DNA of 64,000 nt from Streptococcus panodentis (GTDB taxonomy: Bacteria > Bacillota > Bacilli > Lactobacillales > Streptococcaceae), in assembly GCF_017884005.1 (NCBI RefSeq), contig NZ_QFAY01000003.1, positions 7,381 through 71,380 on the forward strand. The letters run 5' to 3'. The translations under genes were made by a program, and so were the position numbers. Below are positions 55,716-64,000 of this stretch, one piece after another; within the stretch, counting starts at the first letter, position 1; the number at the start of each line of letters is the position of its first letter. The notes under the pieces are model-generated. The model was not told where the DNA came from. It searched no databases and was given only the letters and a program-made list of their open reading frames with translations.

Positions 55716-57449
55716 TTATTCAAAATCCAGATACTCTTTTTCCAGTTCCAGAACTTCTTCCATGGTTGCACATTCTGTCAAAGCACGGTTAGCCAGTTCT
55801 TCCATTTTCTTCGTATCCAATTTCTTCATGAGGCTGCGGGTACGCAGGACAGAGGTGGCACTCATAGAGAATTCATCCAAGCCCATCCCTACAAGCAATG
55901 GTACAGCTGTTTGATCTCCAGCCATTTCTCCGCACATACCTGCCCACTTGCCTTCTGCATGCGCTGCCTTGATAACATTGTTAATCAGGCGCAGGATAGA
56001 GGGGTTATAAGGCTGGTACAGATAGGAAACCTGCTCATTCATCCGGTCAGCTGCCATGGTGTATTGGATCAAGTCGTTGGTACCAATAGAGAAGAAGTCT
56101 ACTTCCTTGGCAAACTGATCTGCCAGCATTGCTGCTGCTGGGATTTCAATCATGATACCGACTTGGATATTGTCCGCTACAGCAAGGCCTTCTGCCTGCA
56201 GCTTGGCTTTTTCTTCCTCATAGACAGCTTTAGCCTTGCGGAATTCTGTCAGAAGGGCTACCATTGGGAACATGATGCGCAACTGTCCGTGCACAGATGC
56301 ACGCAGAAGCGCACGAATCTGAGTGCGGAACATGGCATCACCTGTCTCAGAGATAGAGATACGCAGGGCACGGAAGCCGAGGAATGGGTTCATCTCATGC
56401 GGCATGTCAAAGTAAGGAAGTTCCTTGTCCCCGCCGATGTCCATGGTACGAACCACGACCGGCTTGCCGTTCATCCCTTCCAGCACTGCTTTGTAAGCTT
56501 CGTACTGTTCGTCTTCTGTTGGGAAGTCTTGAGAATCCATGTACAAGAATTCTGTACGATAAAGACCGACTGCTTCTGCACCGTTGGCATTGACACCTTC
56601 GACATCTTTCGGTGTACCGATGTTCGCTGCCAGCTCAAAGTGTTTGCCGTCAGCCGTCACAGTCTGAGCATCTTTGAGCAGTTCCCACTCAGCCTTTTGC
56701 TTGGCATAAGCTTCGCCGGCTGCCTTGAATTCAGCGATCTGCTCTTCGGTCGGGTTGATGATGACTTGGCCGGTAATACCGTTAGCTGCAATCACATCAC
56801 CGTCTTTGACTAACTCAGTAATATTATTTGTACCGAGCACAGCAGCAATTTCCAGCGTACGGGCCATGATAGCTGAGTGGCTGGTACGTCCGCCGATGTT
56901 GGTCACAAAGGCCTTTACAAAGTTTTTATCTAACTGTGCTGTATCAGAAGGAGTCAGGTCATGGGCAATGACGACTACTTCTTCATCGATAGAAGCAGGA
57001 TTTGGCAATTTCTTGCCCAAAAGATTTGCCAGCACGCGCTTGGTCACGTCGCGGATGTCTGCTGCACGCTCCTGCATATATGGGTTGTCTTCCATATTTT
57101 CAAAGAGGGTGATAAACATGTCCGTTACTTCTTTGAGACCAGCTTCTGCATTGGTCTTTTTGGCACGAATGGTTTCTTTGATTTGCCCAACCATTTCAGG
57201 GTCAGCCAGTACCATCAAGTGCGCATCAAATACTTGAGCTGCTTCTTCGCCTAGGCTATCTACTGCTTTCTCACGGATAACAGAAAGCTCGTTCTGGGAA
57301 GCTTCAAGAGCTGCATCCAAACGAGCCTCTTCTGCATTCGTATCTTCGACTGAAACAGTCTCAAATGACAAATCCGGTTGAACTAATAGATATGCCTTAG
57401 CAACGGCAACACCGTCAGATGCTGCAATTCCTTTTAGCATTTCTGTCAT
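55716..57449 (-). CDS. ptsI: PTS enzyme I
   Basis: 577 residues from [19 protein letters not shown]. The phosphohistidine is in [16 protein letters not shown] (about residue 189). The PEP-binding barrel has [35 protein letters not shown] and [25 protein letters not shown] with the catalytic Cys. It transfers phosphate from PEP to HPr. The stop of ptsH and this ATG are separated by one base. Confidence 0.98.
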   Translation of the reverse strand: MTEMLKGIAASDGVAVAKAYLLVQPDLSFETVSVEDTNAEEARLDAALEASQNELSVIREKAVDSLGEEAAQVFDAHLMVLADPEMVGQIKETIRAKKTNAEAGLKEVTDMFITLFENMEDNPYMQERAADIRDVTKRVLANLLGKKLPNPASIDEEVVVIAHDLTPSDTAQLDKNFVKAFVTNIGGRTSHSAIMARTLEIAAVLGTNNITELVKDGDVIAANGITGQVIINPTEEQIAEFKAAGEAYAKQKAEWELLKDAQTVTADGKHFELAANIGTPKDVEGVNANGAEAVGLYRTEFLYMDSQDFPTEDEQYEAYKAVLEGMNGKPVVVRTMDIGGDKELPYFDMPHEMNPFLGFRALRISISETGDAMFRTQIRALLRASVHGQLRIMFPMVALLTEFRKAKAVYEEEKAKLQAEGLAVADNIQVGIMIEIPAAAMLADQFAKEVDFFSIGTNDLIQYTMAADRMNEQVSYLYQPYNPSILRLINNVIKAAHAEGKWAGMCGEMAGDQTAVPLLVGMGLDEFSMSATSVLRTRSLMKKLDTKKMEELANRALTECATMEEVLELEKEYLDFE

Positions 57450-57450
57450 A

Positions 57451-57714
57451 TTAAGCCAATCCTTCTTTTTCCATTGTTTCTGTGATCGCTGCGATAGCGT
57501 CATCCGCATCTGCACCTTCAGCTGAGATAACTACGTCTGCACCTTGACCTACACCAAGACTCATGACACCCATAATTGATTTGAGGTTTACTGATTTACC
57601 TTTGTATTCAAGCGTAATGTCTGAAGCAAATTTGCTGGCAGTTTGCACCAATAAAGTTGCTGGACGTGCGTGAATACCTGTTTCTGCCACAATGTGGAAA
57701 TCTTTAGAAGCCAT
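57451..57714 (-). CDS. ptsH: Phosphocarrier protein HPr
   Basis: 87 residues. His15 in [13 protein letters not shown] is phosphorylated by enzyme I, and Ser46 in [14 protein letters not shown] by HPr kinase; the Ser-P form is the CcpA corepressor. It thus links this operon to the cre sites at glgB and the ATP synthase. Start ATG with AAAGGAG. Confidence 0.98.
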   Translation of the reverse strand: MASKDFHIVAETGIHARPATLLVQTASKFASDITLEYKGKSVNLKSIMGVMSLGVGQGADVVISAEGADADDAIAAITETMEKEGLA

Positions 57715-57754
57715 AGTTAGACTCTCCTTTAAATATTTCTATTTGGATTATTTG

Positions 57755-57804
57755 TGATAACCCTTACAAATTGATATTATATCACCTTTTGAAATCTTTT
57801 TCAA
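57755..57804 (-). promoter_or_regulatory. ptsHI promoter with cre-like element
   Basis: On the - strand TTGAAA (57799-57804), 17 bases, TATAAT (57776-57781), a strong promoter. TTGTAAGGGTTATCA (57755-57769), just after the start point, matches the cre consensus with one mismatch at the central C. Confidence 0.7.
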
Positions 57805-57962
57805 GAATTTTATGTGGCGCTTACAAAATATTTCTCAATCGTTGCAAACTGTTCTTATTATATTGAAGAAGGTCTTCTTTGAGTCTTTCCTTCAGCAAGG
57901 ACGGCAGCGATGCCTTGGAAATTCCATACCTAAGCTTTGAATTTGTCTTTTGTTTTGAAGGC

Positions 57963-58541
57963 TCATTCAAACATGGCATCCACTAAGTTTTCAATCATAA
58001 AGCTGAAAACTTCTTCAATATCAGCGGGCAGCTGGTTCTTATGGGTAATGGTTGCCATGGTTGCCGATAAGACTGAAATAGCCAGATTCTTTTCAATTTT
58101 TAAACTTAAAAAGGATTGGGAAAAGATTTCATCGTTCAAGCGAGAGGTTTTAGAAGTAATCTCCTGCCGCTGTTCTAAGCTCAGCTTATTCTCAAAACTT
58201 AAAAAGTCTGGATTTTTTGTATCAAAGACAAAGGTGCTCTTTTCATACTCCTTAAATACAGCCTTGAGAGCCGCCGCAAAACCAGCTTTTGAGGGGTTAG
58301 CCTTTAAAGTCTCTTCAAAAACAGCGAAAGTCTCATCCTGGGTATCGCAGTAGACTTGGAAGAAAAGCTCCTCCTTGTTTTTAAAAAAAGTATAGAAAGA
58401 GCCTTTGGCAATCCCAGCCTCCTGACAGAGCAGATCGACACTGGTCTTCTTATAGCCAAAGGTCATCCAGCTTCGGCTGCAGGCCTCTTTAAATTTTTTT
58501 ATCAATATCTTCTTTTCTTCTATTGTAAATCCTTTAGGCAT
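57963..58541 (-). CDS. TetR-family regulator of hydrolase cluster B
   Basis: 192 residues from MPKGFTIEEKKI. The HTH is KFKEACSRSWMTFGYKKTSVDLLCQEAGIAKGSFYTFFKNKEELF; the C-terminal helical domain is of unknown ligand. The ATG at 58541 has AAGGAG five bases upstream; the longer frame would start with TTG. It is divergent from serine-hydrolase paralogue 4, and a 9-bp inverted repeat lies inside the promoter between them, so it should repress that gene and itself. It is not close in sequence to the TetR protein of cluster A. Confidence 0.9.
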   Translation of the reverse strand: MPKGFTIEEKKILIKKFKEACSRSWMTFGYKKTSVDLLCQEAGIAKGSFYTFFKNKEELFFQVYCDTQDETFAVFEETLKANPSKAGFAAALKAVFKEYEKSTFVFDTKNPDFLSFENKLSLEQRQEITSKTSRLNDEIFSQSFLSLKIEKNLAISVLSATMATITHKNQLPADIEEVFSFMIENLVDAMFE

Positions 58542-58569
58542 TTTTTCTCCTTTTTTGTTCAAAAATTAT

Positions 58570-58607
58570 ATATGACTATTTACACAGTTTTAGTCATATG
58601 TTATAAT
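58570..58607 (+). promoter_or_regulatory. Hydrolase promoter with embedded TetR operator
   Basis: TTTACA (58579-58584), 17 bases, TATAAT (58602-58607). ATATGACTA (58570-58578) and TAGTCATAT (58591-58599) are perfect 9-bp arms that bracket the -35 and fill the spacer. The inferred start near 58614 leaves a leader of about 160 bases before the ATG at 58774. Confidence 0.75.
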
Positions 58608-58773
58608 TAGCTTGTAGCTACTTCTTAAATATATCTTACTTTACCCCTAATTGCAATCTTTTTTTATAGAAGCGATTGGTCCATTTTTTCATTGAAGGCG
58701 CGCTTGATTCAATGAAGATGGAGGCGGTTAGGGTTAAAGGCTCCGTTCTGCTATCTTAAGAAAGGAATATGCC

Positions 58774-60546
58774 ATGAAGAAACGATTATTGCTTGCCTGC
58801 TTGCTGCTCTTGGGCTTTGCCAGTCCTGGACTGGCTTTAGCTGAAAGCCAAAAGCTGCCAGAAGGGACCAGCTATGACCAAATAGGTCAGAAAATTCAAG
58901 ATTTTTATCAAAAAAATGAAAAAACATCTGCTGCTATGGAGACTGCCATTTTCGATACCGAGGGAACCATTTATCGGGGAAATTTCGGCTACAGTGACAA
59001 GGAAAACCAAGTCAAGGCTGACGACGACACCGTTTTTGAATGGGGCTCCATCACCAAACTAACCGTCTGGATCTCTGTCATGCAGCTCTGGGAAGAAGGA
59101 AAAATCAACCTCGAAGAGGACATCAAAACCTATCTGCCGGACGATTTTCTGAAAAATCTGCATTTTGACAAGCCCATCACCATGCTGGACCTGATGAACC
59201 ATCAGGCTGGCTTTGACGAGCAGAATACCTACCTCAAAGGAGACCTGAGCATCGAAGAACTGCTCAGAACCAGACAGCCCAATCAGGTTTTTGAGCCGGG
59301 GACTGTCAGTGCCTACTCCAACTATGGTACCGGCCTAGCCTCCTATATCGTTGAAATCCTCAGCGGTCAGTCCTTTGCTGACTATGTCCATGAGCACATT
59401 TTCCAGCCGCTCAAGATGGATAAAACAGCTCTGCTGCCAGATTTATCCGACAATCACTATGTTCAGGAAAAACGCCAAGAAATCAAAAGCTACGATTCTA
59501 ACGGAAATCAAAAGAATGCTGACTTTGAACTGAGCCTCTATCCGGTCGGCAGGGCAACGGGAACACTGGATGATTTGCAGAAGTTTGCCCAAGGGCTCTT
59601 AAAGCAAGAAGGGCTTTTCAAGCGGCCTGAGACTTGGTCTGCTCTTTTCACTGCGACTTCGACCTATCCAGGCACCGACATTCCCCTGAATGCCCACGGC
59701 TTTTGGTACCAAGAGTACGAAGTGAGACTGCTCGGCCACGGCGGCAATTCTGCTGGATTCTCCTCTATGCTCTTGCTGGACTTGGAATCCGGCCTGGGCC
59801 AAGTCATTATGACCAACCAGTATCAGGAAAGAATTTATAACTATCAAATGCCTGAGCTGGTATTTGGCCCTAAAAAAACAGCGGATAAGCAATCCTATGA
59901 AACATTCAGTCCCGGCTACTATCGCAGCGCTCGGACCTTCAACAGCGGTCCTTTCTCCTTTTTAAAAACCATTCCGGGATATACTTACTATCTTAATGAA
60001 AAAGCAGACGCCCCGCAAATGAATGGCGATTTCTGGGTCGCTAGTGAGGCAAACGGACAGGCAAAAATCACACGCGCCTACGGTGATGCTCTAAAACTGT
60101 CCAATTGGGACCTGATCAAAGACTACGGCATGGTGCTGCTCTTTGCACTTGCTGTCATTTTCAGTCTGCTCAGCCTTCTGATCCATGCCGGGCTTGACTG
60201 TTGGCGGCTGATTTTCAGAAAAAACAAGGACAGCTATCCTCTGGCAAGGAAGTTATGGATCTATCTGACTGCTGTCCTCATTTTAGCAGTGCCCATTAAT
60301 TTATTCAATGTCTTTAACAAGCTGATGACCGCATCGGCCAATGTTGACTATACTTGGAATTTTGTCCTCTTAGCTGTGACCGGTCTGCTTTTAACCGTCT
60401 CTGCTCTCTATCCTTTCTATCTGAAAAAGAAAGAAAGATGGACCAAGGGGCAGCTTTTCTTCGCTGCCATGATCAGTCTCTCTTCCCTGATGATGGTGGC
60501 CAACATCCTCTACTGGTCGCTTTACCAATGGTGGGCAGCTTACTAA
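58774..60546 (+). CDS. Membrane-anchored serine hydrolase, paralogue 4
   Basis: 590 residues. Signal peptide 1-23, hydrolase domain with EWGSITKL (Ser92), AYSNYGTG and GHGGNSAGFSS, and four C-terminal helices ending NILYWSLYQWWAAY. It is the most divergent of the six at both ends (signal peptide MKKRLLLACLLLLGFAS; start of mature part LPEGTSYDQIG). Start ATG behind AAGAAAGGAATATGCC. Controlled by its own TetR gene. Confidence 0.9.
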   Translation: MKKRLLLACLLLLGFASPGLALAESQKLPEGTSYDQIGQKIQDFYQKNEKTSAAMETAIFDTEGTIYRGNFGYSDKENQVKADDDTVFEWGSITKLTVWISVMQLWEEGKINLEEDIKTYLPDDFLKNLHFDKPITMLDLMNHQAGFDEQNTYLKGDLSIEELLRTRQPNQVFEPGTVSAYSNYGTGLASYIVEILSGQSFADYVHEHIFQPLKMDKTALLPDLSDNHYVQEKRQEIKSYDSNGNQKNADFELSLYPVGRATGTLDDLQKFAQGLLKQEGLFKRPETWSALFTATSTYPGTDIPLNAHGFWYQEYEVRLLGHGGNSAGFSSMLLLDLESGLGQVIMTNQYQERIYNYQMPELVFGPKKTADKQSYETFSPGYYRSARTFNSGPFSFLKTIPGYTYYLNEKADAPQMNGDFWVASEANGQAKITRAYGDALKLSNWDLIKDYGMVLLFALAVIFSLLSLLIHAGLDCWRLIFRKNKDSYPLARKLWIYLTAVLILAVPINLFNVFNKLMTASANVDYTWNFVLLAVTGLLLTVSALYPFYLKKKERWTKGQLFFAAMISLSSLMMVANILYWSLYQWWAAY

Positions 60547-60808
60547 GATAACCCTATCCATCTCCCTTGCAAAAATGGACTGCCAAAGCTCTCCTTCTGC
60601 AGGGGAGTTTTTCTTTGCACAAAAAGCCTCGGAATGCTTCTGCAGCTTTTTTTGCAATTTTATAAAAGCATGCAAAATACTGTGAAAAATTAGCTAATTC
60701 TAAAATATTTCTAAAGTTTTTAAAAAACATACAGGACTTTTGGGCCAATATGCTCTGGATAGCTGATTTTCTTGACTTTTTATAGCTATAATTTTTTAAT
60801 ATAAAAAT
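60547..60808. other. Intergenic region with two hairpins
   Basis: CTCTCC / GGGGAG followed by TTTTT (about 60587-60613) and AAAAAGC / GCTTTTT flanked by TTTGCA / TGCAA (about 60614-60658) look like successive terminators for paralogue 4. The rest, to 60808, is AT-rich without visible genes. Confidence 0.55.
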
Positions 60809-60852
60809 TTGACATACATAGAGTGTTTATATATAATTAATTTGTATATAAT
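60809..60852 (+). promoter_or_regulatory. Consensus promoter before paralogue 5
   Basis: TTGACA (60809-60814), 17 bases, TATAAT (60832-60837), a perfect sigma-A promoter. A second TATAAT lies at 60847-60852. No clear TetR palindrome overlaps it, unlike the promoter of paralogue 4. Confidence 0.8.
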
Positions 60853-60926
60853 GCATTCTATATAAGAATTACATAAAAGGCCGGCTTATGTAAGAAGATG
60901 CAATCATATTTGCAAAGGAGTCTAAC

Positions 60927-60992
60927 ATGTTTAAAATTTTTATCCGAGTGGTCTGCAGAAGCATCGCCTGCGCTATCCAAGGTTTTGACTAG
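60927..60992 (+). CDS. 21-residue cationic peptide ORF leading into paralogue 5
   Basis: MFKIFIRVVCRSIACAIQGF plus Asp, then TAG at 60990. AAAGGAG lies seven bases before the ATG, a better ribosome site than that of the hydrolase 12 bases downstream. Two Cys and net positive charge. It may be a leader peptide or a small membrane-active peptide. No relative is recognised. Confidence 0.45.
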   Translation: MFKIFIRVVCRSIACAIQGFD

Positions 60993-61102
60993 AAAGGAAA
61001 ACTCATGAAAAAATCAATTTTATTCATTATTTTAACCGTTTTGACGCTGGGAATTTTTCGCCCAGTCCATGCTCAAGCAGCGTCGCAGAAGCTGCCATCG
61101 GG
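60987..61102 (+). repeat. 116-bp direct repeat, first copy
   Basis: Identical to 62841-62956. It covers the ribosome site, signal peptide and first mature residues of paralogue 5. The offset is 1854 bases, the length of one array unit. Confidence 0.95.
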
Positions 61103-62783
61103 CACTGACCGCAGCCAGATTGGCCAGAAGATTCAGGACTATGTCAAGGAGCACGAAAAAACAACCGCCGGTATGGAAACAGCCGTCTTTGACACCGACG
61201 GCACCATTTACCGGGGCAATTTTGGCTATGTGGACAGGGAAAACAAGGTCAAGGCCGACGACTCCAGCGTCTTTGAGTGGGGCTCAGTTACTAAGCTCAC
61301 TATCTGGGTGTCGGTTATGCAGCTTTGGGAGGAAGGAAAAATCAACCTTGAAGAAGACATCCGCACCTACCTGCCGGAGGGCTTTCTGAGAAACCTCCGC
61401 TACGATAAGCCCATCACCATGCTGGACCTCATGAACCATCAGGCCGGTTTTGACGAAGCACCGCTTTACATGCAGGGCGGCAAAAGTCTGAAAGAGCTGC
61501 TCAGTGACTACCAGCCCATCCAGTCCTTTGAACCGGGCACGACAACGGCCTATTCTAATTACGGGGCAGGCTTGGCCTCCTACATCGTCGAGCGCATCTC
61601 TGGCCAGTCCTATGTCGACTATGTGCATGAACATATCTTCCAGCCGCTGGGCATGGACAAAACGGCTATCCTGCCGGACTTGTCTGATAATGCCTACGTA
61701 CAGAAGAAACGTAAGGAAGACAAGGGCTACGATGCCCAAGGCAAGCTATTGGGAGAGGCGATTTTTGAGGTCGGACTCTATCCAGTAGGCCGAGCTACCG
61801 GAACCTTGGACGATATGCAAAAATTTGCCCAGGCCCTGCTGTCTCGCAAGACCCTCTTTAGCCGGCCAGAGACTTGGACCACTCTTTACACTGCCAGCCT
61901 GACCTATCCCGGCACAGACATGGCCCGCAATGCTCACGGCTTCTGGACCAATGAATATGGCGTTACTGTTCTGGGCCACGGCGGCAACACAGCAGGCTTT
62001 ACATCCCGCATCATGTTGGATTTGGAAAATGGCATCGGCTATGTGGTCATGGCCAACCAAGCTAGGGAAGAGAACTATAATTTTGAGCTTCCGGAGTTGG
62101 TCTTCGGCAAACGGAAAACAGCCAGCGCTGAGACTCAAAAAGAATTCAGCCCAGGCTACTACCGTACTCTTCGTACCTTCAACCAGGGACCGCTATCTAT
62201 TTTCCAAATGTTAGTCAGTCCCACTACATATCTAAAGAGACCAGCTGATGACCAGCGCTTGCCCGGCAACTTCTGGACTCTTTACCAAAACCAAGGACAG
62301 ACTCGGATTGCCGTTGCAGTTGCGGACTTTGAAAAAGTGCCTGACCTTGATGTCTTTAAAAACTATATTGTGCTGGGACTGGGGGCACTGGGAATCCTTT
62401 ACGCCCTAATCCTGCTCTTGACCAACCTGCTCTTGGGAGCCTATCGGCTCATCTTCCGTAAAAAACAGAAAGCACCAGCCCGGACTTGGAAGGTCTGGAA
62501 TCTCCTGACAGCTGCCGCTATTCTGGCGGTTCCCGGCCATCTCTTTCTGACCTTGCTAGCCACAGATGCTACAGACTTAAGCGGTTATGCCCCTTGGCGC
62601 TACATGGTCTTTGCCGGCTTGGGCATCCTGCTGACCGTAGCTGCCATCCTGCCCCTTTTCAGAAAATCCAAAGAAAAGCTGAGCAAGGGCCGCGTCGCCC
62701 TGACCGTCCTGACCAGTCTCTCGGCCTTGGCCATCGTAGCAAATATTCTCTACTGGTCCCTCTATCAGTGGTGGGTGCTGTAG
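61005..62783 (+). CDS. Membrane-anchored serine hydrolase, paralogue 5
   Basis: 592 residues. Signal peptide MKKSILFIILTVLTLGIFRPVHA; hydrolase domain with EWGSVTKL (Ser94), AYSNYGAG and GHGGNTAGFTS; four C-terminal helices ending NILYWSLYQWWVL. Subtype I, near paralogue 3 through the middle (KKRKEDKGY, TASLTYPGTDMARNAHGF). Start ATG with AGAAAGGAAAACTC. All catalytic residues are present. Confidence 0.9.
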   Translation: MKKSILFIILTVLTLGIFRPVHAQAASQKLPSGTDRSQIGQKIQDYVKEHEKTTAGMETAVFDTDGTIYRGNFGYVDRENKVKADDSSVFEWGSVTKLTIWVSVMQLWEEGKINLEEDIRTYLPEGFLRNLRYDKPITMLDLMNHQAGFDEAPLYMQGGKSLKELLSDYQPIQSFEPGTTTAYSNYGAGLASYIVERISGQSYVDYVHEHIFQPLGMDKTAILPDLSDNAYVQKKRKEDKGYDAQGKLLGEAIFEVGLYPVGRATGTLDDMQKFAQALLSRKTLFSRPETWTTLYTASLTYPGTDMARNAHGFWTNEYGVTVLGHGGNTAGFTSRIMLDLENGIGYVVMANQAREENYNFELPELVFGKRKTASAETQKEFSPGYYRTLRTFNQGPLSIFQMLVSPTTYLKRPADDQRLPGNFWTLYQNQGQTRIAVAVADFEKVPDLDVFKNYIVLGLGALGILYALILLLTNLLLGAYRLIFRKKQKAPARTWKVWNLLTAAAILAVPGHLFLTLLATDATDLSGYAPWRYMVFAGLGILLTVAAILPLFRKSKEKLSKGRVALTVLTSLSALAIVANILYWSLYQWWVL

Positions 62784-62840
62784 GAATCTTGCCTGTCTTC
62801 CTTGAAGAAGGCAGGCTTGATTCATACTACCATCATCTCC

Positions 62841-62956
62841 GACTAGAAAGGAAAACTCATGAAAAAATCAATTTTATTCATTATTTTAACCGTTTTGACG
62901 CTGGGAATTTTTCGCCCAGTCCATGCTCAAGCAGCGTCGCAGAAGCTGCCATCGGG
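62841..62956 (+). repeat. 116-bp direct repeat, second copy
   Basis: Identical to 60987-61102. It carries the ribosome site and 5' end of paralogue 6. Confidence 0.95.
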
Positions 62957-64000
62957 TACTGACCGCAGCCAGATTGGCCAGAAGATTCAGGACTATGTCA
63001 AGGAACACGAAAAAACCACCGCCGGTATGGAAACGGCAGTCTTCGACACCAATGGAACCATTTACCGGGGCAACTTCGGCTATATGGACAAGGAAAAAGG
63101 CATTAAAGCCGATGATTCCAGCGTCTTTGAGTGGGGCTCTGTCACCAAGCTGACCGTCTGGGTCTCTGTCATGCAGCTTTGGGAAGAAGGAAAAATCAAC
63201 CTTGAAGAAGACATCCGTACCTACCTGCCGGAGGGATTTCTCAAGAACCTCCGCTATGACAAGCCTATCACTATGCTGGACCTGATGAATCATCAGGCCG
63301 GCTTTGAAGAAGCTTCCCATGCTGGCTACCTGGAAAATAAGGGCCAGACCATCGAGGAAATTCTGGCTGTCAATCAGCCAGCTCAGATTTTTGAGCCGGG
63401 CACGACAACAGCCTATTCCAACTACGGGGCAGGCTTGGCCTCCTACATCGTGGAGCGGCTTTCCGGTCAGAACTTTGCCGACTATGCCCATGAGCATATC
63501 TTCCAGCCGCTGGGGATGGATAAAACAAGCATTTTGCCCGGTTTCACCGATAATGACTATGTCCGAGACAAGCGCAAGGAAGCTCAGTCCTATGACATAG
63601 AAGGAAAGGCGATTGGTTCGGCTTACTTTCATCTAGGCTTGTACCCTGTTGGTCAGGCTGCCTCTACCATGGAGGATTTCCAGAAGTTTGCCCAGGCGCT
63701 TTTGAAGAAGGACAAGCTTTTCAAACGAGCTGAGACTTGGACGACACTCTACACAGCGACCTCTACCTATCCCGGAACAGACAAACTGCTCAACGCCCAT
63801 GGCTTCATGGTCGAAGGATATGGCACCATGGTGCTGGGCCATGGTGGAAATTCGACCGGTTATTCATCCTATATCCTGCTGGACCTGAAAAACGGCATCG
63901 GTCTGACCGTCATGACCAACCAAAAGGGGGAGGATATTTACAATGTCCAGATGCCTGAACTCATCTTTGGAGCCAAGAAAAAGACGGATAAGGCTGCCTT
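62859..64000 (+). CDS. Membrane-anchored serine hydrolase, paralogue 6 (cut by window end)
   Basis: The frame is open from the ATG at 62859 to the window edge (380 codons), so the gene continues. Signal peptide same as paralogue 5. EWGSVTKL (Ser94), AYSNYGAG and GHGGNSTGYSS intact. After a 5' end identical to paralogue 5 the middle turns to subtype II: NQPAQIFEPG, FADYAHEHIF, DNDYVRDKRKEAQSY, AASTMEDFQKFAQ and PELIFGAKKKTDK all match paralogue 2 best. It is thus a mosaic. Membrane helices would lie beyond the window. Confidence 0.9.
   Translation, partial: MKKSILFIILTVLTLGIFRPVHAQAASQKLPSGTDRSQIGQKIQDYVKEHEKTTAGMETAVFDTNGTIYRGNFGYMDKEKGIKADDSSVFEWGSVTKLTVWVSVMQLWEEGKINLEEDIRTYLPEGFLKNLRYDKPITMLDLMNHQAGFEEASHAGYLENKGQTIEEILAVNQPAQIFEPGTTTAYSNYGAGLASYIVERLSGQNFADYAHEHIFQPLGMDKTSILPGFTDNDYVRDKRKEAQSYDIEGKAIGSAYFHLGLYPVGQAASTMEDFQKFAQALLKKDKLFKRAETWTTLYTATSTYPGTDKLLNAHGFMVEGYGTMVLGHGGNSTGYSSYILLDLKNGIGLTVMTNQKGEDIYNVQMPELIFGAKKKTDKAA

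Overview
The window is a low-GC Gram-positive chromosome segment, almost certainly from the genus Streptococcus (oral/viridans type). The evidence is the gene orders rapZ-yvcK-whiA, murA-epuA-endA, cdaA-cdaR-glmM, murT-gatD, the F-type ATPase order c-a-b-delta-alpha-gamma-beta-epsilon, non-phosphorylating gapN beside ptsHI, and a glgBCDAP glycogen operon. The species cannot be fixed from the sequence alone. No tRNA, rRNA or CRISPR array was seen.

Layout. 1-1.6 kb: an IS110-family element with an 80-bp piece of a second copy. 1.6-5.3 kb: a polyphosphate-polymerase-like operon (VTC plus DUF4956) next to a BlaI/M56-type sensor-repressor pair; both promoters carry the same ACA-N2-TGT operator. 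5.4-8.7 kb: small membrane protein, RclA/Har-like flavoprotein, ferredoxin-NADP reductase-like protein. 8.8-12 kb: whiA, yvcK, rapZ, ridA. 12-13.8 kb: a preQ1-I riboswitch followed by a nucleoside hydrolase and an ECF S component, which looks like a queuosine/queuine salvage operon. 14-23.3 kb: small genes, obgE, an LPXTG adhesin, then cell-wall and c-di-AMP genes (glmM, cdaR, cdaA, murT, gatD). 23.3-23.7 kb: a MITE-like element built from hairpins.

23.7-31 kb and 58-64 kb: two clusters of a paralogous family of about 590-residue secreted serine hydrolases (beta-lactamase/PBP4* fold) with four C-terminal membrane helices. There are six copies in the window, the last running off the edge. Each cluster is headed by its own TetR regulator. 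The first copy has lost the catalytic serine and follows a CPBP protease gene with an in-frame stop. Start-codon remnants between copies and a mosaic sixth copy show that the array expands, contracts and recombines.

31-38.8 kb: pepS, DUF6483, an ABC-F protein with an apparently leaderless mRNA, a matrixin-type protease, endA, epuA, murA and DUF1146. 38.8-45.3 kb: ATP synthase. 45.4-53.6 kb: the glycogen operon behind a CcpA (cre) site. 54-57.8 kb: gapN and ptsHI. Together the conserved part is central energy and carbon metabolism plus envelope synthesis. The accessory interest lies in the hydrolase array, the BlaI-like regulon and the queuosine salvage operon.
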